DNA from: Providencia stuartii
GTDB lineage: Bacteria > Pseudomonadota > Gammaproteobacteria > Enterobacterales > Enterobacteriaceae
Direction: 5' to 3'
DNA length: 64,000 nt
NCBI RefSeq assembly: GCF_029277985.1
Contig: NZ_CP119546.1
Location: 1,364,001 to 1,428,000, forward strand
The notes under the pieces are model-generated. The model did no database searches and was not told the DNA's origin. It saw only the letters and a program-made list of their open reading frames with translations. The position numbers and the translations under genes were made by a program. This document shows, one piece after another, positions 19,326 to 27,685 of this stretch. Numbering within the stretch: position 1 is the first letter of the stretch; the number at the start of each line of letters is the position of its first letter.

Positions 19326-20357
19326 ATGAAAGGTTATATTCAGACAGTAACTGGACCAGTTAAAAAAGAAGATATGGGTTTGACTCTTCCCCATGAACAT
19401 CTGTTTAACGATTTATCAACGGTAGTCGATGAACCTTTTTATGATTTCTCACATGTCTTAGTCGATAAAAAAGTCAGTGCGGATATTCAGTGGGGGCTTA
19501 AACATGATCCATATTGCTGCTGTGACAATATGGATAAAAAACCCATCGATGATGTGATTTATGAAGTGAATAACTTCAAAGAGCTTGGAGGGAAAACCTT
19601 AGTTGATGCAACAGGCTCTGAAGCGATTGGTCGTGATGTCCGTCAATTACGTGAAGTGGCGATAAAAACAGGTATTCATGTTGTTGCTTCCTCGGGGCTA
19701 TATATCGAGAAATTTGAAGGCGAGCGTCTGGTTAAAAGCATCGATGAGATGGCCAAAATGATCGATGATGAATTAAATATTGGTATTGATGGCACGGATA
19801 TTCGAGCAGGTATGATTGGTGAGATTGGGGTGTCACCATTTTTTACTGAGGGCGAAAAAAATAGCCTTAGAGCAGCATCTGTAGCACAGCTAGCCAACGA
19901 CCATGTTTCTATGAATATTCATATGCCAGGCTGGCAACGTCGTGGTGATGAGGTATTGGATATCTTAATTAAAGAAATGGGCGTTAACCCCGCTAAAATC
20001 TCATTGGCACATTCAGATCCCTCCGGAAAGGATATCGATTATCAACGCCGTATGTTGGACAGAGGCGTATGGCTTGAATTCGATATGATAGGTCTTGATA
20101 TTTCCTTTCCAAAAGAAGGGGTTGCGCCAACCGTTACTGAAACGGTTGATGCAGTCTATAAACTGATCGAGTTGGGATACAGTAACCAGATTGTTTTAAG
20201 TCACGATGTTTTCTTAAAACAGATGTGGGCTAAAAATGGTGGAAATGGTTGGGGATTTGTTCCCAATGTTTTCTTATCGTTATTGGCGAAAAAAGGTGTT
20301 GATAAAGCAACGCTAGATCGTTTATGTATCGATAACCCAGCTAATTTACTCACTTAA
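19326..20357 (+). CDS. Phosphotriesterase-family metal hydrolase (Php/PTE-like lactonase candidate)
   Basis: The 343-residue protein starts MKGYIQTVTGPVKKEDMG; the upstream open frame overlaps the transporter and was discarded. Metal-binding residues of the amidohydrolase barrel are visible: HEH near 23-25, Glu in GMIGEIG where PTE has a carboxylated lysine, His in NIHMPGW, His in LAHSDP, and Asp in LSHDVF. The glutamate bridge is the feature of the Php branch. Some relatives (cog1735 enzymes) hydrolyse phosphorylated sugar lactones, which would fit the sugar kinase in this operon. That substrate class is an inference. Confidence 0.82.
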   Translation: MKGYIQTVTGPVKKEDMGLTLPHEHLFNDLSTVVDEPFYDFSHVLVDKKVSADIQWGLKHDPYCCCDNMDKKPIDDVIYEVNNFKELGGKTLVDATGSEAIGRDVRQLREVAIKTGIHVVASSGLYIEKFEGERLVKSIDEMAKMIDDELNIGIDGTDIRAGMIGEIGVSPFFTEGEKNSLRAASVAQLANDHVSMNIHMPGWQRRGDEVLDILIKEMGVNPAKISLAHSDPSGKDIDYQRRMLDRGVWLEFDMIGLDISFPKEGVAPTVTETVDAVYKLIELGYSNQIVLSHDVFLKQMWAKNGGNGWGFVPNVFLSLLAKKGVDKATLDRLCIDNPANLLT

Positions 20358-20389
20358 TCAGTCACCCTTTGTTATTCGTTTTTTATTTT

Positions 20390-20422
20390 GCGGCGATAGC
20401 GTAATAGCGATTGCCGCTTTTT
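20390..20422 (+). terminator. Terminator of the kinase-phosphotriesterase operon
   Basis: GCGGCGAT pairs with ATTGCCGC (one G-U pair) around a 12-base loop and is followed by five T, 33 bases after the phosphotriesterase stop. Confidence 0.7.
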
Positions 20423-20478
20423 ATTGGATCTTTTGAAACGAAGCGTGAAGCACATTTTCTATCTTATGGGTAACATTA

Positions 20479-20997
20479 TTGACAAAAAACGATAACAACC
20501 AGAAGGTAAATAGGATACACTTTTGCCCGTTAAAAAATAAAAACAGATATGACGGAAAAACGTTGCACCTGCAAGCTAAATATAGACAACTCGCCGCTTA
20601 TCTTGCGCTTCTTGCTGTCGCAATGCTGTTTATTGCTCCATTGATATCAAAATCAATGATGCAGATGGCAGACTGCTCTCTTGTGGATAGTCAGGCACAA
20701 CATGCGATGCACCATGCGCATCAAGGGATGCCATTGCCAGAAGAATGCCATGCAAGTGGTATGATGAATCACCTGCTTATGTCAGGCGTTGGGTTATCTC
20801 CAATGGAAGACATTGCTTGTGGCTATTGTCAGCTATTGATTCATTTCCCATTTATCATTTTGTTTATTGCAGTGGTTATTCGCCAACTGCTCACTTTAAC
20901 GATTTACTTACCCTTAGAACCTTGTGTTCGCCTTTATCTATTTCAACCTTGGTCTCTACGCTTTGCACGAGCGCCGCCTACACACTTTTCTTCTTAA
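20479..20997 (+). CDS. DUF2946-family protein linked to a copper receptor
   Basis: The frame supports up to 172 residues from a TTG at 20479 and contains no early ATG. A second TTG at 20563, preceded by GGA, would give 144 residues, closer to DUF2946 family size; the start is unresolved. One transmembrane segment (LAAYLALLAVAMLFIAPLI) is followed by a His/Met-rich stretch (HAMHHAHQGMP) and then CGYCQLLIHFP, the cysteine motif usual in DUF2946 proteins, and another hydrophobic segment. The gene lies 131 bases before a TonB-dependent copper receptor. A role in copper handling is inferred from residues and neighbour. Confidence 0.7.
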   Translation: MTKNDNNQKVNRIHFCPLKNKNRYDGKTLHLQAKYRQLAAYLALLAVAMLFIAPLISKSMMQMADCSLVDSQAQHAMHHAHQGMPLPEECHASGMMNHLLMSGVGLSPMEDIACGYCQLLIHFPFIILFIAVVIRQLLTLTIYLPLEPCVRLYLFQPWSLRFARAPPTHFSS

Positions 20998-21128
20998 TTA
21001 TTGAAAAATATTAAATTTAATCTGTCACATTTGCCGTATTAAGTGCAAAGGGTGCGCTTTATCTTGAATTTGGCTTGGCCAATTCAGGCGGCATTGTTAC
21101 GTCATAAAGAAAAGAACTAGGCAAAATA

Positions 21129-23171
21129 ATGAAAAAAGAAAATTTGGTCATCGCACCTGTCGCAATATGGGTTGCTACTGCACTTATTGCAAATACAGCA
21201 TTCGCTCATGAAGAAAATCAAAGTAAATTCTCAGACAGCGCGGTGATGATAGTGACAGCACCTGTTGATTCACCATTGCTGATAAGTACATCACCAAAAA
21301 CACCACGGCAGCCAGTGCCTGCAAGTGATGGTTCTGATTATTTAAAAACCATCCCCGGTTTTTCGCAGATTCGTAATGGTGGAACCAATGGCGACCCAGT
21401 ATTTCGAGGTATGTTTGGTTCTCGATTACGTATTTTAACCAACAACAGTGAAATGTTGGGGGCTTGTCCATCACGTATGGACGCTCCTACGTCTTATATA
21501 TCACCAGAAAACTTTGACTTACTGACAATGATTAAAGGGCCACAGTCTGTTTTGTGGGGACCTGGAAACTCAGCGGGAACTATCCGTTTTGAGCGTGAAA
21601 AGCCAGTATTTGATAAAGCGGGCATTCAAGGAAATGCGAGTGCGTTAGTCGCATCAAATCAGCGTTGGGATACGAATGCGGATGTCAGTATGGGCAATGA
21701 AAAGGGTTACTTACGTTTGATTGGTAACAAATCGCGTTCGAATGACTATAAAGATGGGGATGGTAATAAGGTGCCATCAAAATGGGATAAATGGAATGCC
21801 GATGTAGCCCTTGGTTGGACCCCTGACGAGTATACGTTATTAGAACTTACCGCGGGGAAAGGGGATGGAGAAGCGCGTTATGCCGGCCGTGGAATGGATG
21901 GTTCGCAATTTAAGCGTGAAAGCTTAGGTATGCGTTTTGAAAAAACGAACATTAGTACTCATTTTGATAAGTTAGAAGCCAACCTGTATTACAACTACGC
22001 GGACCATATCATGGATAATTACTCATTGCGTGATACCAGTGGCTCTGCGGGAAGTGGCTCAGGTCATATGGGACATATGATGGGCGGTGGTCATGGCATG
22101 ATGAACATGCCAATGAAGATGCGTGTTGATCGTAAAACCGTCGGTGGTAGGGTCATGGGAACTTGGCTGTGGAGTGATTATGAACTGCGCGCTGGTGCTG
22201 ATATGCAAAGTAACACACATCGTAAAGAGAGCAATGATCACTGGAATAAAGATGCACAATTTCAAGATTACGGTATTTTTGGTGAGCTGACATGGGATGC
22301 CAACGAACATGGAAAAGTTGTTACAGGTGCCCGAGCAGATAGGGTCTTAGTGGATAATGATACTACGATTGGCTCATCTGGCCGTAATACCGTGATGCCG
22401 GCTGGTTTTGTGCGTTATGAACATTCGTTGTCGGATATGCCAGTCATGTTGTACGCGGGGGTGGGTTATACCGAGCGATTCCCTGATTATTGGGAGCTGT
22501 TTTCACCAACCTATGGCCCTGATGGTACAACGAATGTATTTGATCATTTAAAAACTGAAAAAACGACTCAGTTAGATATCGGTGCAAAATATCATCACGA
22601 AAAAACCAGTGCATGGGTTTCTGCTTATATTGGCCGTGTGGATGATTTCATTTTATTCCGTTATAACCCACATAATTCACGAGAAAGCCAAGTTGAAAAC
22701 GTTAATGCCATGATTATGGGGGGAGAACTGGGTGTTGCCCATAAATTAACGGATGAATGGAAAGCGGATGTGAGTCTTGCCTATGCTTGGGGAGAGAATC
22801 GTAGTGATCGACAACCATTACCACAAATGCCTCCATTAGAGACGCGTTTCGGGTTATCTTGGGAGAAAAATGATTGGACTGCAACAGGGTTAATGCGTGT
22901 AGTTAGTAGCCAACATCGTGTTGCAATCAATGATGGTAATGTCGTGGGTAAAGATTTTGGTCGTAGTGCTGGTTTTACTATTTTTTCTCTTAATACCGCT
23001 TATCGTGTTAACGATCATATGAAGTTAAGTGCTGGTGTGGATAATCTGTTTGATAAAAACTATAGCGAACACCTCAATTTAGCAGGTAATAGTGGATTTG
23101 GTTATTCATCTAATGAACCTGTAAATGAGCCTGGTAGAACGTTTTGGGCTAAATTAAACTTAACTTTTTAA
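21129..23171 (+). CDS. TonB-dependent outer-membrane copper receptor (OprC/NosA type)
   Basis: The 680-residue protein has a signal peptide ending near FAHEE, a TonB-box-like VMIVTAP, and a plug domain with the conserved IKGPQSVLWGPG segment. A beta-barrel follows, ending in an aromatic residue (WAKLNLTF), as outer-membrane assembly requires. A Met/His-rich extracellular loop lies near residues 311-330 (GHMGHMMGGGHGMM), pointing to copper as ligand. Cys in MLGACPSRMDAPTSY is typical of the OprC/NosA group. It forms a likely copper pair with the DUF2946 gene upstream and is followed by a terminator. Confidence 0.9.
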   Translation: MKKENLVIAPVAIWVATALIANTAFAHEENQSKFSDSAVMIVTAPVDSPLLISTSPKTPRQPVPASDGSDYLKTIPGFSQIRNGGTNGDPVFRGMFGSRLRILTNNSEMLGACPSRMDAPTSYISPENFDLLTMIKGPQSVLWGPGNSAGTIRFEREKPVFDKAGIQGNASALVASNQRWDTNADVSMGNEKGYLRLIGNKSRSNDYKDGDGNKVPSKWDKWNADVALGWTPDEYTLLELTAGKGDGEARYAGRGMDGSQFKRESLGMRFEKTNISTHFDKLEANLYYNYADHIMDNYSLRDTSGSAGSGSGHMGHMMGGGHGMMNMPMKMRVDRKTVGGRVMGTWLWSDYELRAGADMQSNTHRKESNDHWNKDAQFQDYGIFGELTWDANEHGKVVTGARADRVLVDNDTTIGSSGRNTVMPAGFVRYEHSLSDMPVMLYAGVGYTERFPDYWELFSPTYGPDGTTNVFDHLKTEKTTQLDIGAKYHHEKTSAWVSAYIGRVDDFILFRYNPHNSRESQVENVNAMIMGGELGVAHKLTDEWKADVSLAYAWGENRSDRQPLPQMPPLETRFGLSWEKNDWTATGLMRVVSSQHRVAINDGNVVGKDFGRSAGFTIFSLNTAYRVNDHMKLSAGVDNLFDKNYSEHLNLAGNSGFGYSSNEPVNEPGRTFWAKLNLTF

Positions 23172-23201
23172 TTAGATATTACGGATTGAAAGTAACATAG
23201 C

Positions 23202-23223
23202 CGATAGTGATATCGGGTATTTC
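23202..23223. repeat. Short palindromic repeat, copy 1
   Basis: CCGATAGTGATATCGGGTAT followed by TT recurs exactly at 24543-24564. Here the left arm is interrupted, so the palindrome has only six clear base pairs. The two copies enclose the 1.3-kb stretch carrying the short-chain dehydrogenase. Confidence 0.6.
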
Positions 23224-23233
23224 AAACTACTGA

Positions 23234-23260
23234 CAAAGCCCTCGTTTTTTGAGGGCTTTG
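23234..23260 (+). terminator. Terminator after the copper receptor gene
   Basis: CAAAGCCCTC and GAGGGCTTTG form a perfect 10-bp stem with a GTTTTTT loop. No T-run follows the stem on the plus strand, but its stability and location 60 bases after the stop support termination. Confidence 0.65.
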
Positions 23261-23261
23261 A

Positions 23262-23490
23262 TCTTATAAGGTCAGTATAAATAATGAGCTAACCGATTGG
23301 TTAAAAGAAGCATTCCCCCAACAATATCAGTTCGCAGCCCTTGCGGTGAATGAACTGATTTCTGAAGAGCGCCTTGTTAGAAAAATCGATATCGCGATGA
23401 GGCTTGAATTTATTTTGATGTCTTCGCAATACAGGGTGGCTTCCTCTCTTTCATTGCGGTCAGTGCTTTTTTGCGGACAGTGTCAGTGAT
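23262..23490 (+). other. Startless open frame, possible gene remnant
   Basis: One frame is open for 76 codons and reads like protein (segment LTDWLKEAFPQQYQFAALAV, then NELISEERLVRKIDIAMRLEF) but has no good start or ribosome site and a stop just upstream. I do not recognise the family. It sits between the copper-receptor terminator and the dehydrogenase gene, and could be the decayed end of a lost gene. Confidence 0.3.
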
Positions 23491-23632
23491 TGTCCCGCCG
23501 AAAATAAAAACGCAGGCCTGATTGTCACACAATAAACCATGACTTTTGGGCAAAATAAAAAGCAATAACCAGAGTTTTTACACTTTCAAAGCACAGTATA
23601 TTGAGCTCATCATCGTCAATGAGGTATCTAAC

Positions 23633-24379
23633 ATGCTACTTAAAGGTAAAACGGCAATTATTACTGGCGCATCTTCAGGCATTGGTCGCTCTATTGCCAT
23701 CATGTTCGCACAGAACGGGGCTTCTGTTTGTTTGACTGGCCGGCGTGAAGAAGAGCTTCAGCGAGTGGTAAGTGAGATCCGTTCTGCGGGGGGAACGGCG
23801 ATTTATTATGTTGGAGATGTGTGTTTAGAAAAAACGCATAAGGGAATATCAGACCTAATATCTCAAGAGTTTGGTCAGTTAGATATTGCGGTTAACAATG
23901 CCGGTATGGTCGGGCCAATAAAACCCGTTGCCGAGTTCGATCTCAATGAATGGAATCAAGTTCAGAATACAAACTCTACCGCTGCGTTCTTAGGGGTTAA
24001 ACACCAGATACCCTTGATGGTTAAATCGGGTGGTGGCTCGATCATATTCACATCCAGTTTTGTTGGCAGTCGTGTTGGGCTTCCCGGAATGAGCAGTTAT
24101 GGTACGGCAAAAGCGTCCTTGCTGGCATTAGCTAAAGGTATCGCTGCGGATTATTCCGATAAGAAAATACGGGCAAACGTTATTTTACCGGGTGGGGTTA
24201 ACACGGACATGGCAGGAGATCAGCAACAGCGTGAATGGGCTGCCAATTTACATGCAATGAAGCGGTTAGCTGAACCGGAAGAAATTGCATCTTCAGCGTT
24301 GTTTCTGGCGAGCTCTATGTCGAGCTTTATGACTGGGACTTCACTGTATGTTGATGGTGGCGTTTCAGTGTGCAAATAA
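23633..24379 (+). CDS. Short-chain dehydrogenase/reductase (classical SDR)
   Basis: The 248-residue protein starts MLLKGKTAIITGASSGIG after a GAGG site; the open frame extends 29 codons upstream without family support. Classical SDR motifs: cofactor loop TGASSGIG (near 12-19), NNAG (near 88), catalytic Ser in IIFTSSF and Tyr-x3-Lys in SSYGTAK. An Arg pair after the second strand (TGRREEEL) suggests NADP preference. The C-terminus ends SLYVDGGVSV, usual for the family. It stands alone between two copies of a palindromic repeat; the substrate is unknown. Confidence 0.88.
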   Translation: MLLKGKTAIITGASSGIGRSIAIMFAQNGASVCLTGRREEELQRVVSEIRSAGGTAIYYVGDVCLEKTHKGISDLISQEFGQLDIAVNNAGMVGPIKPVAEFDLNEWNQVQNTNSTAAFLGVKHQIPLMVKSGGGSIIFTSSFVGSRVGLPGMSSYGTAKASLLALAKGIAADYSDKKIRANVILPGGVNTDMAGDQQQREWAANLHAMKRLAEPEEIASSALFLASSMSSFMTGTSLYVDGGVSVCK

Positions 24380-24535
24380 GTTTTCTTTCAGAGTAAAAAG
24401 CCCCTACAGTAGGGACAAAATACCATCGGGGTCGCATATGGGAGTCATGGTAGTTTTTCCCTTGGAACGAAATGACGTCAGTCGTTGAACGGCGAATAAA
24501 CCCCATGCAAAAAGCATGAGGCTCGTCAGTGGTCT
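24380..24535. other. Intergenic stretch with small hairpins
   Basis: No gene seen. CCCTA-CAG-TAGGG (near 24407) and CATGC-AAAAA-GCATG (near 24504) are small hairpins, and either could help end transcription of the dehydrogenase gene. Confidence 0.3.
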
Positions 24536-24565
24536 AAAATACCCGATAGTGATATCGGGTATTTT
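24536..24565. terminator. Bidirectional terminator, copy 2 of the palindromic repeat
   Basis: AAAATACCCGATA-GTGA-TATCGGGTATTTT is a perfect 13-bp palindrome with A- and T-runs at its ends, so it can terminate in both directions. It lies between the convergent dehydrogenase and symporter genes. Its core is repeated at 23202-23223. Confidence 0.75.
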
Positions 24566-24596
24566 ATAAAAGAACGATGGATAGCGCTAAATATGG

Positions 24597-25976
24597 TTAG
24601 CGGCCAATATCTCTTAGGGCATGACCTTTCATTAAATTTTCTTCAATATGCTCTAATGAAACATTCTTTGTTTCAGGCACAAAGTAGAGTGTGACAATAA
24701 TAAATAGGGCGTTCAGTGCCGCGTAAACCCAAAATGTATTGGTGTCTCCTAATGTTGATAGCAATGTTAGGAAGGTTGCACTGACAATCATATTGGCTAT
24801 CCAGTTTGATGTAGTGGAACAAGTGATACCAAAATCACGTCCTCTCAAAGGTTGAATTTCAGAACAGAGCACCCACATAACGGGTCCTGCACTCACAGCA
24901 AAGCCAATAATAAAGATTAATAAAAAGGCGATGCTAGTGTACTGTGATAATTGAGAGTGAGCATCGAATGACAATAAGTAGGCAAGAAAACCGATACTGA
25001 TTGCCATGACACTAAAGCCAAAGGTTAATAATTTTTTCCGCCCGAAACGGTCAACAATCGAAATCGCAAAAATAGTGGCGATGACGTTGACGAGACCAAT
25101 GAGAACGGTGCCATACATTTGCTGAACGGTACTTTCAAAACCAGCGAGCGAAAAAATTTTGGGCGCATAATACATAATGACATTAATACCGGTCAGTTGT
25201 TGCATAAATTGTAATGCAATCCCCAAAAAGACAGTGCGGCGGAAATTACTGTTGCTTTTGAATAATCCAAATCCAGTTTGTTTTACTTTTAAGCTGTTAA
25301 ATATATCCTCTAATTCTTGTATTGCTTCAGTTTCTGATTTCCTTAATTTTAATAAAATAGCTTTGGCATCATTAGACCTATTTTTGCTGGCTAACCAACG
25401 AGGGCTTTCGGGTAAAAAAGTGACACCAATAAATAACAGAACAGCAGGAATAGCGGTTATTCCGAGCATCCAACGCCATGCATGATCATAACTAAAAGCA
25501 GTATCAGAAATAAAAGCCAGTAAAATACCAATAGTAATCATTAACTGATACATAGAGATCATCCCACCCCGGATCTTTTTAGGTGCAATTTCTGATAAAT
25601 AAGCGGGGGTCGTGAATGATGAAATACCAATAGCGAGTCCTAATATGACTCTTGAAAAAATAAGTATATTGGCATTGGGTGAAAAAGCAGAACCTAACGC
25701 ACCGATAATAAATAATATTGAGCTAATTAATAAACTTTTCTTTCTTCCCCCCAAAGAAGATAACCAGCCACTAATAATTGCACCGGCGGCTGCACCGAAC
25801 ATCATTGAGCTAACGACGAGTTCTTGTTGGGTTGAAGATATATCAAACTGCTGACTTATAAAGGGAAGGGCGCCAGAAATAACACCGGTATCTAAACCAA
25901 AAAAAAGGCCTGCTAGCGCGGCGAGTAAGCCGACAAAGATAACCATAAGACCCGTTGGTGTATTATTTTTAACCAT
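24597..25976 (-). CDS. GalP/AraE-type MFS sugar:proton symporter
   Basis: The 459-residue inner-membrane protein has twelve hydrophobic segments and sugar-porter signatures: GLFFGLDTGVISGALPF at the start, GRKKSL after helix 2, RVILGLAIG, PESPRWL in the central loop, QQLTGINVIMYYAPKIF in helix 7 and VPETKNVSLEHIEENLMKG at the end. It is closest in pattern to E. coli GalP. An ATG two codons upstream (25982) is also possible, but GGGA spacing favours 25976. A loose match to the iol operator-like motif lies upstream at 26189-26206, so myo-inositol is a possible substrate besides hexoses. Confidence 0.87.
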   Translation of the reverse strand: MVKNNTPTGLMVIFVGLLAALAGLFFGLDTGVISGALPFISQQFDISSTQQELVVSSMMFGAAAGAIISGWLSSLGGRKKSLLISSILFIIGALGSAFSPNANILIFSRVILGLAIGISSFTTPAYLSEIAPKKIRGGMISMYQLMITIGILLAFISDTAFSYDHAWRWMLGITAIPAVLLFIGVTFLPESPRWLASKNRSNDAKAILLKLRKSETEAIQELEDIFNSLKVKQTGFGLFKSNSNFRRTVFLGIALQFMQQLTGINVIMYYAPKIFSLAGFESTVQQMYGTVLIGLVNVIATIFAISIVDRFGRKKLLTFGFSVMAISIGFLAYLLSFDAHSQLSQYTSIAFLLIFIIGFAVSAGPVMWVLCSEIQPLRGRDFGITCSTTSNWIANMIVSATFLTLLSTLGDTNTFWVYAALNALFIIVTLYFVPETKNVSLEHIEENLMKGHALRDIGR

Positions 25977-26588
25977 GATCATTAGTCCCTTATCGTAAAG
26001 TTAGATTATTATTTATCTGTCCTTTCAAAAGATAAGACTCAGATTTATCCTAACGCGATATTTATCTATTTTCAATGGGAGATAGTTATATTAAATATTA
26101 ACCTTATTTAAACAACATTCAAATAAATATGTGGAATGATACAATGTAGTCGTTATTGGAATATCATTTATTGATGTTTGTTTTGATAATGAAATTGATA
26201 TTTATTAATGTTAATGATCATAAAAGTATTCAACGTTATTTATGTCAAAATAGCTGTATACAGAAGATGGGGAATTAACGATTAACTCACATGAACATTT
26301 TATTCTAAATCTAAAATGTCTTTTTGTATCATCAATATATTAAATTAAATAATAGACTACATTTGAATGACGATTTTATCGGTAATTGATAGAGCTTATG
26401 ATGATGGTTGATAATGAGCCATCATTCTATTTGAGGAGCTTTTGAATTTATTATTGATGTATTTTTATTGCTTCAGTCCATATAAACGAATATGTATTAT
26501 CGGCAATATTACTGCGGTTGTTTTGTTTTTTTATTAACGTTCAGGATGGGAGTCATAACCCCTCGCGTTGCGAAGGGCAATGATAGTG
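25977..26588. other. Gene-free AT-rich stretch upstream of the sugar symporter
   Basis: No supported gene. It must contain the promoter of the leftward symporter. ATGAAAT-TGAT-ATTTATT at 26189-26206 resembles the iol operator palindrome, with two mismatches in the right arm. Near 26555-26572 an imperfect GC-rich dyad (CCCTCGC and GCGAAGGG) lies just after the end of the Rob-like gene. Confidence 0.35.
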
Positions 26589-27476
26589 TCAGATAATGAC
26601 GGGAATATAATAGTTTAGCTCTTTAAGGTAGGTACGAGGACTATTAAGAAATGATTGGTAATTAGGCTTAGTTTTTAAGACATAGTTTTCAATGTCACAG
26701 CCTTCTCCTCTCGCTATATCCATACTCGCGAGGACTTTCCCATAAACAGTGTAGATGATATCGTTGTAATCGATGCCATGAAGCTCATCGCAGGTAAACT
26801 TAATTTGTAAATAGTCACCATCAGGGAGAGTTATCGTTTTGGGATTAAAGGCGACAGTATCAAGGTCATCCTCATCCAATGCAGTGGTATAACAAAATTG
26901 TCCTTCCTGCGAGTCGATCGTATCAACGCCATGAATTGCATATAAATTAGTGGTAACGCATTGGGTTTCACTGAGGAATTCTCGCCAGTAATAGCGTCTG
27001 AGTTCTTCAGTTTTAAAATTCCACTCATTAATCCCTTTTGTATACCGGTGCTGTTTGCCGATAAGTGTGATGGGCTCTAACTTGGTTAGGCTAACCTCAA
27101 CACTAAATTCTTTGCTTTCCCTTAATGGCAAACAAAAGCCTTCAATTTTCCAGCCTGTTCTTTTGCGATATTCAGAAGGTGTGACATTGAACTGTTTTTT
27201 AAAGGCTCGACAAAATGTTTGTTGCGAGTCAAATCGATAACGCAAAGAGATATCCATAATGCTATCGTTTGTGAGCCGAAGAGCCACTGCTGAACAAGAT
27301 AAACGCCTAGCACGGATATAGGAACCTAAGGCAAGCCCTGTTTGATTTTTAAATAGGCGTTGGAAATGCCATTTAGTATATCCTGATTTTTCAGCAACAG
27401 TATCTAAAGATAGGCGAGACTCTAAATTTTTCTCGATCCAAAGAATAATTTCTCTGATAACACTTTCTTGAAGCAT
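26589..27476 (-). CDS. Rob-like AraC-family regulator with GyrI-like ligand domain
   Basis: The 295-residue protein has an N-terminal AraC/XylS DNA-binding domain (about 8-106): first helix-turn-helix in LSLDTVAEKSGYTKWHFQRLF, second around IMDISLRYRFDSQQTFCRAFKKQF. A C-terminal GyrI-like domain (about 120-290) follows. This domain order is that of Rob, MarA/SoxS-type activators with a small-molecule-sensing tail, and similarity to E. coli Rob runs the full length. Whether it is the Rob orthologue or a paralogue cannot be decided here. It is monocistronic, leftward, upstream of the symporter gene. Confidence 0.85.
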   Translation of the reverse strand: MLQESVIREIILWIEKNLESRLSLDTVAEKSGYTKWHFQRLFKNQTGLALGSYIRARRLSCSAVALRLTNDSIMDISLRYRFDSQQTFCRAFKKQFNVTPSEYRKRTGWKIEGFCLPLRESKEFSVEVSLTKLEPITLIGKQHRYTKGINEWNFKTEELRRYYWREFLSETQCVTTNLYAIHGVDTIDSQEGQFCYTTALDEDDLDTVAFNPKTITLPDGDYLQIKFTCDELHGIDYNDIIYTVYGKVLASMDIARGEGCDIENYVLKTKPNYQSFLNSPRTYLKELNYYIPVII

Positions 27477-27567
27477 GATGACCCTTTTAAATCGGCTTTG
27501 TCCAAGATCTAAAATAAAGATAGAGTGAACATGATTTGGACTTTTTAGGCTATACCAAAATACATTC

Positions 27568-27606
27568 CAGTCGGCATCAGGATAGCATGCCGACTGAGAA
27601 TTTTTT
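27568..27606 (-). terminator. Hairpin terminator between glgP and the Rob-like gene
   Basis: CAGTCGGCAT and ATGCCGACTG make a perfect 10-bp stem with a 9-base loop. A T-run (27601-27607) follows on the plus strand, and an A-rich tract precedes the hairpin on the minus strand, the direction of glgP. It probably ends the glgC-glgP transcript, though the T-run is on the opposite side. Confidence 0.55.
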
Positions 27607-27685
27607 TAAATAGTTGTGAAGTTAAGTAAGTTTATGACTAAAATCAAACCTAACTTAAATTATTAGTCCAATCTAAATCATATAC

